Shown one piece after another: positions 35,343-45,082 of a stretch of 64,000 bases of DNA. This stretch comes from Candidatus Poribacteria bacterium. Its GTDB lineage: Bacteria; Poribacteria; WGA-4E; WGA-3G. The DNA is taken from the NCBI GenBank assembly GCA_009841255.1, contig VXMD01000033.1, positions 1-64,000 on the forward strand. The letters run 5' to 3'. The notes below the pieces were generated by a model. That model worked only from the letters and a program-made list of their open reading frames with translations. It had not been told where the DNA came from and searched no databases. Position numbers and translations under genes: made by a program. Each line of letters begins with the position of its first letter. Position 1 is the stretch's first letter.

Positions 35343-36614
35343 TCAAGGTTGTTCTTCAGACGAACCTGCTTCTGAAGTAGATTCCGCGGATCCGTCAGAA
35401 TCGGATGTAATCTCACGAACGATATCACCTCTTGTCAGGGGTTCCGCTATTTCAATGACGCGAAAAATAGAGACTTTACCTGTCTGAATTTCGGAAACCG
35501 CCAAGGTCCCGATCTGCTTCGGTACGTATGTTAGGATTTCACCAGTGTCTATATCTCGCACTGGCTTGCCCTTGGTATGGACAGTAAATTCTTGGTTGAT
35601 GGCTATCCCCTTATCGGAACCAATATTGACGTAGATCATATCCGGATTTTCTTCATCAACATACAGAATCTGTCCTCTGATAGGCCCATCCGCTTTTGAA
35701 GGGGTTTTCTCCGCTTTTTCGGCAGTTGCGGGTTGCGACTCCCAAGGCGTAATGAAATTGGGTCCGACGTTATCTCGAAGTGCCAAAACCACCTTGATTA
35801 ACGCCTCGTTGGTTACCACTCCGAAAAGGGTTTTGTCATATTCGGCACTCGCAAACTGGATCTGATTAAGTTCGGTTGGTTTAACAATCGGACGTGGATT
35901 TTTTCGCTGAGTGTCCCTCGTCTGACCGAAAGAGAGGTTCGTCCCTTCCTCCGTCATACTGGCTTCAAGAGATGCGAATTTTGTGCCGGTGTACCGGTGG
36001 TCGCGGCTGGCGGATATTCGAGGTTCAGCTACAAGGCTGCCGGAGGCGTTGTAGAATTTCATGTTCAATTTAATGGTGGCACGGTGTAGAGACCCTCGTA
36101 GGATAACGGGAGCAAGGTAACTCGCACGCCCAAGCCCTTGCTGTGCTTCGCGTCCACCTTCCCGCAGCGTGCGCGAAGCGTTAGCTCTCAACCGTTCTTG
36201 ATTAAATTTCCGGATATCGCCCACCACAATTACGTCTGCATTGAGATGCTTCGCAAGCGTTGCAAACTGCGCCTGATCCAGTCTTTTTAGGTTTTGTCGT
36301 GAGAGCGTCATAAGTGCCATCGCATCAAGGAGTTCGTCCTTGCTGATGGGTTCATACACATTCGTTTCGACGAACTTCCGATTGAGTATTTTGGCAAATC
36401 CCGCCTCCAAATCCCATCGTTTCTTTGTGCCGAATATGTTCCCGATGAAGGTAGGGACACAACCACATCCAGTAGGAGAATCAAAGCGACTGTGATCCTC
36501 AAAATAAAGAACAGCAATGCGTTTCTTTGGAGTTGCCTCGCTAACAGCAATCGTGCCAATCATGAAACACAGACTGAGTCCTGCGACGTAGATATATGAA
36601 AAGAAGCGTTTCAC
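35343..36614 (-). CDS. CsgG-like secreted protein with a C-terminal FlgT-like domain
   Basis: 423 aa from GTG 36614 (AGGAGG 11 nt upstream). Signal peptide of about 25 residues. Residues about 30-210 follow the CsgG/HfaB pattern: RIAVLYFEDHSRFDS, ADVIVVGDIRKFNQ, IKLNMKFYNASGSLV. Residues about 320-400 (GQILYVDEENPDMIYVNIGS, DIVREIT) look like the C-terminal domain of flagellar assembly protein T. There is no lipobox Cys at the expected place. It probably sits in the periplasm or outer membrane; its role here is unknown and no curli genes are near. Confidence 0.8.
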   Translation of the reverse strand: MKRFFSYIYVAGLSLCFMIGTIAVSEATPKKRIAVLYFEDHSRFDSPTGCGCVPTFIGNIFGTKKRWDLEAGFAKILNRKFVETNVYEPISKDELLDAMALMTLSRQNLKRLDQAQFATLAKHLNADVIVVGDIRKFNQERLRANASRTLREGGREAQQGLGRASYLAPVILRGSLHRATIKLNMKFYNASGSLVAEPRISASRDHRYTGTKFASLEASMTEEGTNLSFGQTRDTQRKNPRPIVKPTELNQIQFASAEYDKTLFGVVTNEALIKVVLALRDNVGPNFITPWESQPATAEKAEKTPSKADGPIRGQILYVDEENPDMIYVNIGSDKGIAINQEFTVHTKGKPVRDIDTGEILTYVPKQIGTLAVSEIQTGKVSIFRVIEIAEPLTRGDIVREITSDSDGSAESTSEAGSSEEQP

Positions 36615-36739
36615 TCTTTTTTTATCCTCCTTTTTCCTTCATTTACCCTCCACGCTTATAGTTTAGCAATCCCGTGAAGATTTATCAAGATTTTTAATTT
36701 ATAGGTCTCTGGTCTGCTCTCCAAATGTAAAGCAAAGAC

Positions 36740-36765
36740 AAATTATGCCATTTAAGGCATAATTT
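36740..36765. repeat. Perfect 10-bp inverted repeat, possible operator
   Basis: AAATTATGCC-ATTTAA-GGCATAATTT lies centrally between the divergent CsgG-like and TAXI genes. It lacks a T-run, so it is less likely a terminator. Confidence 0.5.
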
Positions 36766-36890
36766 CATTACGAGCAGGTTTTTGATTAAGTCGAGATTGG
36801 ATTTTCAACGATCCGCGTTTATCCTGAAAATCCTAAAATTCTGCAAATCTCGATTCCGAACATTAAAACACTAAGGTATAACTTAAAAAC

Positions 36891-36919
36891 TTGAAACACC
36901 AGAAAATATCTGATATCAT
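36891..36919 (+). promoter_or_regulatory. Sigma70-type promoter of the TAXI gene
   Basis: TTGAAA at 36891-36896, 17-bp spacer, TATCAT at 36914-36919, about 70 nt before ATG 36995. Confidence 0.65.
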
Positions 36920-36994
36920 TAGTATGAGTTAGCGGACACCGTTTGTAAGCGGCAACTCGCTGCTATATAAAACAGAAACGAAAAAGGAAACGCT

Positions 36995-38053
36995 ATGTTT
37001 ACAAAAAACAGACTCGCGCCTCATAACTTATTACATATATTTATATCCGCCGCGTTGGCTGTGCTAATTGTCCTCTATGGGTGCAGCGATCAGCAATCGG
37101 GTGAAAAAGCGAAAACAGGTGATGCCCCCCCACAGGAAAAGGAGTGGCTCTCGATTTTGGGTGGCGTGATGGGAGGCAGTTTTTCACAATTCGCAGGGGG
37201 CGTTAGCCGCGTTCTGACCCATAAAGAACCGCACCTGAAAATATCCATTGATGCTTCTGCAGGCTCGGTAGAAAATACGCGGCGTGTAAATGAAGACCCG
37301 GAAGCACTCGGTGTCGTCTTTGCCGCTGAAAGTTACCTCGGCTACCACGGTGAAGAAATTTTCGCAGAAGAGGGACCGAAAACTAACATTCGTATGGTAA
37401 CACTGCTTTTCATCGCTTACGACCAATTCTCAACGTTAGCGAACAGCGATATTCATCAGTTTGAAGACATTGTTGGAAAAAAAATCGCTTCTGGAGCGAG
37501 TGGGTCCGGGACCGCACAGACGTTAGAGCGACTGTCAAAATTGGCGGGCATCTGGGGAAAGTTTACGCCGATCTATAAAGGTGGGAGTGCTGCTGCTGAG
37601 GCGCTCCAAGATGGACAGGTCGCCGGGTTCCAATGGCTTGTCAGTGTGCCGAACAGTGCTGTTATCCAGTTGACAGCGATTAAATCCATCCGGATGATCG
37701 ATCTTGACGTAGCTGCGAAGAAGTATGGTTTCTACGAAAAGTATCCGTTCTACCTCCCCGGCTCTCTACCAGAGGGAGCGTATGAAGGCAAAGTGGAACC
37801 GGTGAATACTATCCTGATGCCAACGGTACTCATCTCGAACAAAGCGGTGAGCGAGGAGACGATCTATAAACTGCTAAAGCATGTTTACTCCTCAGAGGGA
37901 CATCAGACGATGCTTCAAACAAATCAAGCAGCAGCAGATATGACGATAGAGAATGGACCGAAAGCTTTTGTAATTCCACTACACCGCGGGGCATACAAAT
38001 TTTGGAGCGAACAAGGTGTGGAAATTCCGGCGCATGCGATGCCGGTGGACTAA
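36995..38053 (+). CDS. TAXI-family TRAP transporter solute receptor
   Basis: 352 aa from ATG 36995 (AAGGAAACGCT before it). Lipobox LYGC. The mature protein starts with WLSILGGVMGGSFSQFAGGV, then SIDASAGSVENTRRVNEDP and GKKIASGASGSGTAQTLERL, matching the TRAP-associated extracytoplasmic immunogenic protein (TAXI) family, which binds organic acids for a TRAP permease. The DctM/DctQ-like permease genes are not next to it: thiO follows. Ligand unknown. Confidence 0.9.
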   Translation: MFTKNRLAPHNLLHIFISAALAVLIVLYGCSDQQSGEKAKTGDAPPQEKEWLSILGGVMGGSFSQFAGGVSRVLTHKEPHLKISIDASAGSVENTRRVNEDPEALGVVFAAESYLGYHGEEIFAEEGPKTNIRMVTLLFIAYDQFSTLANSDIHQFEDIVGKKIASGASGSGTAQTLERLSKLAGIWGKFTPIYKGGSAAAEALQDGQVAGFQWLVSVPNSAVIQLTAIKSIRMIDLDVAAKKYGFYEKYPFYLPGSLPEGAYEGKVEPVNTILMPTVLISNKAVSEETIYKLLKHVYSSEGHQTMLQTNQAAADMTIENGPKAFVIPLHRGAYKFWSEQGVEIPAHAMPVD

Positions 38054-38191
38054 ATTAAAAACGGGATCACTATAGATTCGCAAAGAATTGTGACGCTGAA
38101 AGCAGAAGTATGGACAAGTGGATTTTTCCCGATCTTCTCACCTTTCAATTTTTACCTATCAGGCGGTAACGCGCATAAAAAGGATATTTCC

Positions 38192-39331
38192 GTGTCGGGG
38201 GAAAAAAACGTTATCATCATCGGCGGCGGTGTGATTGGCCTCGGTATTGGGTGGCAATTGGCGAAGGCGGGCGTCTCCGTCACTATCCACGAACAAGCTG
38301 AAGCTGGGCGCGCTGCCTCTTGGGCAGCCGCTGGAATGCTTGCACCACTCGCCGAAGCACACAGCGAAGAACCGGAACTGCTTAAGTTAGGCAGCCAAAG
38401 TTTAGCACGCTATCCGCAATGGGTTCGAGAATTAGAGTCGGATGCCGAAATGTCCACCGGGTATCGGGTGGAAGGCACCCTCATCGTCGGATTGGAACCT
38501 GATGATACACATCAACTCCAGCATCTCTACACGGCACAACAAGATTTAGGGTTGGACGTTACGTGGTTGACGGGACGAGAGGCGCGTGAAATCGAACCTG
38601 CGCTTTCACCGCGCGTGACTGCAGCCATCCGCTGTGAGAGCGACCATCAAGTCGATAACCGACTCATGGTAAAGGCACTTCAGCACGCCTATCAGAGATA
38701 CGGGGGTGTGTTATATGAAAACAGCACCATTGAAAGAATCGTCATAAAAAGCGAAATCGTAACGGGTGTTCAAACACAAGAAAGTTTTCAAACGGCAGAC
38801 ATGATTGTCCTCGCAGCAGGGTGTTGGTCGGCGCAGATTGAAGGGTTACCCGATACCATTGTTCCGCCGGTACGTCCTGTAAAGGGACAGATGCTGGCGT
38901 TACAGATGGAAGCTGGCATTAGGGTTAAAAACGTCATTCGCACCGTCAGAGCAAGGTATCCGATGTCGGTATATTTGGTCCCGAGAACCGATGGCAGGCT
39001 TATCGTTGGCGCGACAAGCGAAGAGATGGGATTTGATACGCGTCTCACCGCCGGTGGTGTGTTTGAGTTGCTCCGCGGCGCATGGGAAGCGGTGCCGGGT
39101 ATTTATGAACTTCCTCTTCTGGAAACCTGGACCGGTTTACGCCCCGGTAGCAGAGACAACGCCCCCATACTTGGCGAAACACCCATCAAAAATCTGATAT
39201 ATGCTACGGGACATTATCGTAACGGCATTTTACTTACACCCATCACGGCTTACGAGATTTCCAAACTGATTCTGACCGGTGAGACTTCAGAAACAATCGC
39301 CCCGTTTCGGTTGGACAGGTTTTTGGCATGA
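38192..39331 (+). CDS. thiO: Glycine oxidase ThiO
   Basis: 379 aa from GTG 38192 (AAGGA 8 nt upstream); the longer frame from 38090 adds an unsupported leader. FAD-dependent oxidase that turns glycine into dehydroglycine for the thiazole of thiamine. The dinucleotide-binding motif IIGGGVIGLGIG is at residues 8-19, followed by AASWAAAGMLAP, and the C-terminal GHYRNGILLTP is typical of ThiO. ThiS and ThiG follow directly (gap 12 nt to thiS), which strongly supports the assignment. No TPP riboswitch hallmark (CTGAGA with the conserved ACC...GAT core) was found upstream. Confidence 0.92.
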   Translation: MSGEKNVIIIGGGVIGLGIGWQLAKAGVSVTIHEQAEAGRAASWAAAGMLAPLAEAHSEEPELLKLGSQSLARYPQWVRELESDAEMSTGYRVEGTLIVGLEPDDTHQLQHLYTAQQDLGLDVTWLTGREAREIEPALSPRVTAAIRCESDHQVDNRLMVKALQHAYQRYGGVLYENSTIERIVIKSEIVTGVQTQESFQTADMIVLAAGCWSAQIEGLPDTIVPPVRPVKGQMLALQMEAGIRVKNVIRTVRARYPMSVYLVPRTDGRLIVGATSEEMGFDTRLTAGGVFELLRGAWEAVPGIYELPLLETWTGLRPGSRDNAPILGETPIKNLIYATGHYRNGILLTPITAYEISKLILTGETSETIAPFRLDRFLA

Positions 39332-39343
39332 CAGGAGTCGAAA

Positions 39344-39550
39344 ATGAAAATACGCGTTAATGGCGAAGAAAAAACAGTCCGTTTAAATTTAAATGTCCAC
39401 GGTTTGCTCCTCGCTTTAGAAATGGATCCAACGCAGTCAGGTATCGCTGTCGCCGTCGATGGGGAAGTTATCCCGAGAATGGAGTGGCAGGCAACAGAGC
39501 TTCACGAGAATAGTGAAGTTGAGATCATACGCGCCGTTCAAGGTGGGTAA
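39344..39550 (+). CDS. thiS: Sulfur carrier protein ThiS
   Basis: 68 aa from ATG 39344. Beta-grasp ubiquitin-like carrier that ends in the required Gly-Gly (EIIRAVQGG), the site of adenylation and thiocarboxylate formation. MKIRVNGEEKTV and the DGEVIPRMEW segment fit the family, as does the length. Lies between thiO and thiG; the adenylating enzyme (ThiF/MoeB) is not in the window. Confidence 0.93.
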   Translation: MKIRVNGEEKTVRLNLNVHGLLLALEMDPTQSGIAVAVDGEVIPRMEWQATELHENSEVEIIRAVQGG

Positions 39551-39695
39551 TGCTGTTACAAAGCACGTTAGCGAGGAATTGAGACTATAGGTTTAACGCT
39601 TGATAAAGAGGCTCCAAAAGTGCTATACTAAATTGGAAATACAGAGATGTGTAGCACTCTATCAAAAAAGAAACTGGCATTGGAAAAAATAAGAA

Positions 39696-40466
39696 ATGCA
39701 AGAATTCCAAATCGCTAACCAGACATATACATCAAGGCTACTTATCGGAACGGCAGGGTACCCGAATTTCCATATAATGACGGAATCTATCGCTGCAAGC
39801 GGTGCCGAAATCGCGACAGTGTCAATGCGACGGGTGAAATTTACAGATACACCGGGTGAGAATTTGTTCGCACTTCTACGTGAACGGAATATGACGATCC
39901 TTCCGAATACCGCTGGCTGTTTCACAGCAAAGGACGCGATTCTAACGGCGAACCTAGCGCGAGAGGCACTTGGGACACCGCTCATCAAACTCGAAGTCAT
40001 TGGAGACGAGGAAACACTGTTTCCTGATGTGGAGCAACTGCTCAGCGCAGCGGAATCACTCGTCAAAGACGGTTTTACTGTGCTCCCGTATTGTAACGAC
40101 GATCCGATTACGTGTAAGAAATTAGAAGATATTGGTTGCGCAGCGGTAATGCCGTTAGGTGCACCGATCGGTTCAGGGATGGGGATCCGCAACCCTTATA
40201 ATATTCAGATTATCCGAGATCTCGTGCAAGTACCTCTCATTGTGGATGCTGGCGTTGGCACGGCATCGGATGCAGCCATAGCGATGGAGTTAGGGTGTGA
40301 CGGGGTTTTGCTCAACACGGCGGTGGCAAAGGCACACCGCCCTGTGCTAATGGCGGAGGCAATGAAAAAAGCAGTCGAAGCGGGTAGAGCGGCGTTTTTA
40401 GCTGGACGTATTCCAAGGAAACTTTACGCGACCGCCTCAAGTCCACAAGGCGGAATAATTGAATAA
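39696..40466 (+). CDS. thiG: Thiazole synthase ThiG
   Basis: 256 aa from ATG 39696. TIM-barrel enzyme that joins DXP, dehydroglycine and ThiS thiocarboxylate into the thiazole. K98 ([11 protein letters not shown]) is the Schiff-base lysine; [15 protein letters not shown] and [21 protein letters not shown] form the phosphate site. A 145-nt gap to thiS holds a possible internal promoter (TTGATA near 39601, 18 bp, TATACT near 39625). Its end region is close to the next barrel gene. Confidence 0.95.
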   Translation: MQEFQIANQTYTSRLLIGTAGYPNFHIMTESIAASGAEIATVSMRRVKFTDTPGENLFALLRERNMTILPNTAGCFTAKDAILTANLAREALGTPLIKLEVIGDEETLFPDVEQLLSAAESLVKDGFTVLPYCNDDPITCKKLEDIGCAAVMPLGAPIGSGMGIRNPYNIQIIRDLVQVPLIVDAGVGTASDAAIAMELGCDGVLLNTAVAKAHRPVLMAEAMKKAVEAGRAAFLAGRIPRKLYATASSPQGGIIE

Positions 40467-40494
40467 GTTAGTTCGTCATAGCATCGGAGTCAGT

Positions 40495-41721
40495 GTGAAA
40501 AAAACATCCCACCTTTTCTGGATATGCCTGATTATTTCTACGCAATTCGTAGGCAGCACATTCTTATTTGACATGCAAAGTGCTTTTGCCCAACTTCAGA
40601 CTGAATTTGGACAGAGTCTTCTTGAAAGAAAACCTGAAACCTCTGAAAGCGATCCCGCAGAACTCACAATTAACTCCCATTTCTCCAACACATTTAACAA
40701 CCACATTGAACTCGGTCTGAGTGTAGATCCTTACACCAGTGGCCTCGCCGGTCAGGAAGATTCCCAACTTGAAGGTATGATTAGCCGATTCGGCGTTAAC
40801 CTGCTCGGGGATTTACCCGTAACCGATAAACTCAGGCTTAAATTGCAATACGCGCCACAGGTTGAAAACTACACCGGTGCTGACGGAAAACTCAACGAAT
40901 TCGATGCATTTAGCGATGTATTCCTAACCGAACTCAGTTTCCAACCCGTTGCGAATTTACCACCCCTGATTACCTCCCATCAATTGCAACGTTTCGTGCG
41001 CACTTCCAACGTCTACAATAACACCGACCGACAATTCGGTCTGCGCTTCGGGCGCGTTCTGGAATATAATCTGCGGTTACACCGATTTGACGATGAAGAC
41101 ACGCGAAAAGAGGATTTTCTACTCATCGGTTCCACCAGCCATAATATGACGACACGGTTGCAATTTGGGATTCTTAAACGGATCTTGGGCAAACTGGAGT
41201 ATGGAATAGAGCACAGTAACTACCAAACCAATCTGAACAATCTCATCTTAGGCGTGACAGGACTTGACGACAATGAACGTCGAAACGATTGGCGACATAT
41301 CGGCTCCGCAAAACTAATACAGGTAATAAAGGATAGACTCGTGCTTCAGGAAGAGATTAACCTATTTCTGAATCGTTCCAATGTCGATTTCTTTAACTTC
41401 GTTAGTACCGAGGTAGCCGCGAGTTCCTTTTACCGACTTGAGACAGGACGGTGGGTTCGGCTTCGGTTCTCCAGATTGTGGGTGCAGTTTGAAGGTAGAC
41501 AGATTCCTGACGAGACTGGATTAATACAGGAAAACGCTCCAAATCGGCGCGACACACAGATAGGTGTGAATGTGCAGTTGAATTGGCAATTTAATCCGCA
41601 TCTAACGCTCAATGCCGATTATCAGATTAACCAGAACCGCACGAATGAGGTAGATCCATTCCTTGATTTTCTCAACTACACGCATACCATTGCGACTCTC
41701 ACGCTCCGCGGTCAGTATTGA
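40495..41721 (+). CDS. Outer-membrane beta-barrel protein
   Basis: 408 aa from GTG 40495 (CGGAG 5 nt upstream; a TTG at 40459 overlaps thiG). N-terminal signal peptide with a second hydrophobic patch, cleaved likely after SAFA. The mature chain is alternating strands rich in aromatic girdle residues (RLRLKLQYAPQVENYTG, VQLNWQFNPHLTLNADYQIN) and ends with LRGQY. I recognise the barrel architecture, not a named family. Possible porin or transporter of the outer membrane. Confidence 0.75.
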   Translation: MKKTSHLFWICLIISTQFVGSTFLFDMQSAFAQLQTEFGQSLLERKPETSESDPAELTINSHFSNTFNNHIELGLSVDPYTSGLAGQEDSQLEGMISRFGVNLLGDLPVTDKLRLKLQYAPQVENYTGADGKLNEFDAFSDVFLTELSFQPVANLPPLITSHQLQRFVRTSNVYNNTDRQFGLRFGRVLEYNLRLHRFDDEDTRKEDFLLIGSTSHNMTTRLQFGILKRILGKLEYGIEHSNYQTNLNNLILGVTGLDDNERRNDWRHIGSAKLIQVIKDRLVLQEEINLFLNRSNVDFFNFVSTEVAASSFYRLETGRWVRLRFSRLWVQFEGRQIPDETGLIQENAPNRRDTQIGVNVQLNWQFNPHLTLNADYQINQNRTNEVDPFLDFLNYTHTIATLTLRGQY

Positions 41722-41859
41722 TTTTTTAATTATGGGCATTTGGGCATCGCTCCACTTCGTTTCACGATGGTTCTTGATGTGCTTCAATGCTATTCTTCCG
41801 TGGTACTTTATTAAAATACATAAGATATCAGTTAATGCGAACCTCAATGCGGACCGCTG

Positions 41860-43401
41860 TTACCGCTTTCCCTTAAATAATCTCAGCTTTCCTTCAGATG
41901 CCACCAAGGTATAACATGCCGCAATCGCCTCGGCGACAATAGGTTTGTCAGGCGTGTCCCATAGCAATAGATAATCTACATTGTCAGCATAATCACAGAG
42001 GTCAATCCTTTCGGGCTGCCAGTGAACGACTTGTACCCATTCCTTCTCATCCAATGGCGTCTCAAAATTGGCGTTGAACCGGATTGGAAAGTAGTCAAAC
42101 TGTATTTCATAGTTGCCGAGGTTGATGCATCCATTGTCAAGACAGTAGTAATTGGCGGCGTTGACAAAGATGCCCACACGCTTAGAACTACCTCTCGGAT
42201 CAAAGTGAAGCGGGAGGATGACCTTGTTTTTTCCAACCTGTTGAACAAAAGCGTTAAACTCGCGTATCTCGGCATTGAGATTCTTGAAGAGAATACCAAC
42301 ATAGAGGATGTTAAGGAGCGCGAGAAGTGTGACTATCGCTGTGAATACGCGTTTCCCCGGGAGCAGATCGAGGACACGAAACCAGGCAAATATCGCAAGG
42401 ACAGCTAAAATAGCGAGCCTGTCATTAACCCATCCTCCGGGACCTATAGAATTTGGCAAGATGAAATAGAGTCCGAAAAGCACACCCGCCAGACAGAGAA
42501 ACGCCTTTTGTCCAAGAGAATTTTCTTGGGAGTCTTTCCTATTTTGCCATATTGTTACACCAGCAAGAAAGAACAAGAGAACAGAGACCACAATGGAAAT
42601 CCAATTTGGAGGTTCGGCGTAGGAAACAAGAACATGCATACCGATTAGGTTATTGAACAGTTCTCCGATCCGTCCGATTCCAAATTCGGGAGACTCTCCG
42701 GCAAGGAGGTCGGAGGTAGGGAGATAGACGAGAAGGAGCGTAGCTGCAGGTAGCAGATAGCATCCTGTGATAAAAATACGTTTGAAATCCCGTCTGAAAT
42801 GGAACAGTGCCAGCAAGGCTATAGAGAACAGAATGAACGCGTACGAGATGAGGTGCGAAAAGTAGGTAATAACGATAAGCAGGTTGAGCAGAACAATCCG
42901 CGTGCTGTTCATCTCATCCTTATGTTTCCACCAGTAACCGAGTGCGAGGAAGAAGAAAGGCACGCTGATAGCAAAATTGTAGAAACCCATGAGAAAGAGA
43001 TAATTGTAGATAAAGGTGAAACTGAGTATGACGAGAACCTGTCGCCCACGTTGGACAGCCTCAAGAAAATAGTGGATTGCAAGAGGGAACAGGATGACAT
43101 AGAGACTGAGAAAGATTTTCTCAGCAATGAGAGGCGGAAATACGTACATTAACACCGCTAATGAAAAGTGGGAAAGCCAGTTAGGGAAAGGATACCAGTT
43201 AATCTCGTAATAGTCGCGAAACTGATATTCTGGATTGTTATACTCAGTCAAAATTTGCGAGTTATAAACATGGCTCACACCATCTTGTGTTGGAAAATAG
43301 GGAAACAACCATATCGGTAGCAAATAGACGATAATTAGCGCACCAATCAAAAGCGTCCCTTTTTTGTGTAGAAGTGTGTAGAATCGGGAAAAGAGTGTCA
43401 T
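41860..43401 (-). CDS. Multi-pass membrane protein, GT-C-like
   Basis: 513 aa from ATG 43401 (AAGGA upstream). About 10-11 hydrophobic segments: for example LLIGALIIVYLLPIWLFPY, IFLSLYVILFPLAIHYFL, AVFTAIVTLLALLNILYVG. An acidic motif in the first outer loop (YFPTQDGVSHVYNSQIL) and a large soluble C-terminal part (residues about 385-513) are what one expects of GT-C glycosyltransferases using a lipid-linked sugar, but the family is not certain. Inner membrane. No glycan genes adjacent; the gene ends 138 nt from the convergent barrel gene. Confidence 0.72.
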   Translation of the reverse strand: MTLFSRFYTLLHKKGTLLIGALIIVYLLPIWLFPYFPTQDGVSHVYNSQILTEYNNPEYQFRDYYEINWYPFPNWLSHFSLAVLMYVFPPLIAEKIFLSLYVILFPLAIHYFLEAVQRGRQVLVILSFTFIYNYLFLMGFYNFAISVPFFFLALGYWWKHKDEMNSTRIVLLNLLIVITYFSHLISYAFILFSIALLALFHFRRDFKRIFITGCYLLPAATLLLVYLPTSDLLAGESPEFGIGRIGELFNNLIGMHVLVSYAEPPNWISIVVSVLLFFLAGVTIWQNRKDSQENSLGQKAFLCLAGVLFGLYFILPNSIGPGGWVNDRLAILAVLAIFAWFRVLDLLPGKRVFTAIVTLLALLNILYVGILFKNLNAEIREFNAFVQQVGKNKVILPLHFDPRGSSKRVGIFVNAANYYCLDNGCINLGNYEIQFDYFPIRFNANFETPLDEKEWVQVVHWQPERIDLCDYADNVDYLLLWDTPDKPIVAEAIAACYTLVASEGKLRLFKGKR

Positions 43402-43468
43402 TGTTTTCCTTCTATCCATTTTAGCATAACTGGTAGGTTCCTAAAACTTACTGTTAAAAGATTCAGTC

Positions 43469-43496
43469 TTGAAATTTTTAAGACTTCAGTTATAAT
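43469..43496 (+). promoter_or_regulatory. Sigma70-type promoter of the glutamine synthetase gene
   Basis: TTGAAA at 43469-43474, 16-bp spacer, TATAAT at 43491-43496. Predicted start about 43503, giving a 127-nt leader before ATG 43630 that contains the inverted repeat at 43556-43611. Confidence 0.72.
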
Positions 43497-43555
43497 GCTA
43501 CCATGTTTCCACATTTTGTGAATAGCATTTTTGCATACAAAGCATATTGGGTGCG

Positions 43556-43611
43556 TTGTACCTCGGCAAAAGAGGCTTCTTAGGAAATTCATTCATATTT
43601 CCGAGGTACAA
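43556..43611 (+). promoter_or_regulatory. Leader hairpin, 11-bp perfect stem
   Basis: TTGTACCTCGG (43556-43566) and CCGAGGTACAA (43601-43611) are separated by 34 nt, within the untranslated leader of the glutamine synthetase gene, 19 nt before its ATG. Could be an RNA regulatory hairpin or a protein operator. No known riboswitch was identified. Confidence 0.6.
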
Positions 43612-43629
43612 ACCATTGGAGAAAATTTC

Positions 43630-44964
43630 ATGAATCGAGATGAAGTCAAACGTTTCGTTGAAGAGAAGGATATTGAGTTTTTTCTCTGCTCCTTCGTAGA
43701 GATGAGTGGTGCCCCGAAGGCAAAGGTTATTCCATCCACACACCTCGAAGATATGGCAGAAGAAGGGGCGGGTTTCGGCGGGTTTGCTGCAGGTGAGATC
43801 GGGCAATATCCCCATGACCCAGAGATGGCAAGTATCCCCGACTTTAACTCACTGACAATTGTACCGTGGCGGAAAAACATAGCATGGGTCGCAGGAGATA
43901 TGTATGTCGAAGGCGAAGCGTGGTACTACTGTCCAAGAACCATTCTGCGGCGGCAATTGGAAAAAGCGAGGGAGAAGGGTTATATCTTCAACGTCGGCAT
44001 AGAAGCAGAATTCATGCTGTTGAAACAGGATGAAACGGGACACTATGCCCCATGGGACAAACTTGATACGTTGGATAAACCGTGCTACGATCTAAGGGCA
44101 CTCCATCGCAACCTTGATACGATGACCACTTTGATTAAATACATGCAAGAATTGGGATGGGAGCCCTACGCCAACGATCATGAAGATGGAACGTGTCAGT
44201 TCGAGGCGAATTGGACCTATTCGGACGCCCTTACGACAGCGGATCGGCATACCTTCTTCAAGTGGATGGTCAAAACACTCGCAGAGGAACGCGGACTGTT
44301 GGCAACGTTTATGCCGAAACCGTTTACCAATTTGACGGGGAACGGTGCACACTTCCACATGAGCCTCTGGGATGAGGAAAATCAAGCGAATCTGTTTATG
44401 GATGAGGATGATAGAAACGGCTTATCTCAACTTGCTTATTGGTTTACAGGCGGTATTCTCAAACATGCGCAAGCAGTAACGGCGGTTACGAATCCGCTTG
44501 TGAACAGTTACAAACGTTTAGTTCGTAGACCTCCACGTTCAGGTTCATCGTGGGCACCGGTTTACGTCACCTACGGGGCAAATAATCGAACACAGATGAT
44601 CCGGATTCCGGCACCGGGACGGATTGAGAACCGATTAGGTGATGGCGCGGCAAATCCTTACCTCGCGGCAACAGTGCTGCTTGCTGCGGGTCTGGACGGT
44701 ATTGAAAATAAGATTGATCCGGGGGTACAGAACGAGGATAACCTTTATGAAGTACCAGAGGACGAATTGCAACAGCGGGGTATCGGTTCGCTACCCGCGA
44801 CGCTCGACGCAGCGGCAGATGCTCTTGAAAAAGATGAAATCATCAAGAACGCCCTCGGAATGGAATATGCTGATTACTACATTCAGGTCAAACGCCAAGA
44901 ATGGCGCAACTACCATTGGAGCGTTAGCCAATGGGAGACCGATAACTACTTGGAAGTCTATTAA
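43630..44964 (+). CDS. Type III glutamine synthetase family protein (GlnT-like)
   Basis: 444 aa from ATG 43630 (GGAG 9 nt upstream). It reads as the glutamine-synthetase fold: beta-grasp N-domain, then GIEAEFMLL (metal site Glu), NGAHFHMSLWDEE (His-rich loop), and NRTQMIRIPAPGRIENRLGD with DGAANPYLA. This pattern fits the rhizobial GSIII/GlnT and gamma-glutamylamide-type enzymes more than GlnA of the type I class. The usual adenylylation Tyr motif of GSI-beta was not seen. Role: ligating ammonia or an amine to glutamate. Regulated perhaps through the structured leader. Confidence 0.88.
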   Translation: MNRDEVKRFVEEKDIEFFLCSFVEMSGAPKAKVIPSTHLEDMAEEGAGFGGFAAGEIGQYPHDPEMASIPDFNSLTIVPWRKNIAWVAGDMYVEGEAWYYCPRTILRRQLEKAREKGYIFNVGIEAEFMLLKQDETGHYAPWDKLDTLDKPCYDLRALHRNLDTMTTLIKYMQELGWEPYANDHEDGTCQFEANWTYSDALTTADRHTFFKWMVKTLAEERGLLATFMPKPFTNLTGNGAHFHMSLWDEENQANLFMDEDDRNGLSQLAYWFTGGILKHAQAVTAVTNPLVNSYKRLVRRPPRSGSSWAPVYVTYGANNRTQMIRIPAPGRIENRLGDGAANPYLAATVLLAAGLDGIENKIDPGVQNEDNLYEVPEDELQQRGIGSLPATLDAAADALEKDEIIKNALGMEYADYYIQVKRQEWRNYHWSVSQWETDNYLEVY

Positions 44965-45022
44965 TATGAAAAGTCATCAAGCAGCAACCGCCCCCAAACC
45001 CAAAATGAAATTATGTCTTAAA

Positions 45023-45031
45023 TGGTATAAT
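45023..45031 (+). promoter_or_regulatory. Extended -10 promoter before the SUMF1-like gene
   Basis: TGG directly before TATAAT (45026-45031) is an extended -10 motif; no good -35 lies 17 bp upstream. About 45 nt before ATG 45083. Confidence 0.5.
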
Positions 45032-45082
45032 TTGTCTTTGCTTTATATTTCGAAGACAGTCCAGGAGCCCATAAATTAAAAT

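Larger units (their letters stand above)
36615..36994. other. Intergenic region between divergent genes, 380 bp
   Basis: Holds a promoter for the TAXI gene (36891-36919, plus) and a weaker one for the CsgG-like gene (TTGATA, 17 bp, TAAACT in the 36670-36700 area, minus). A perfect 10-bp inverted repeat, AAATTATGCC (36740-36749) and GGCATAATTT (36756-36765), lies between them and could be an operator. No gene seen. Confidence 0.6.

Noticed and set aside
38054-38191. TPP riboswitch before thiO
   Set aside because: The conserved CTGAGA and ACC...GAT core elements were not found by eye. The start of the longer frame here is also unsupported.
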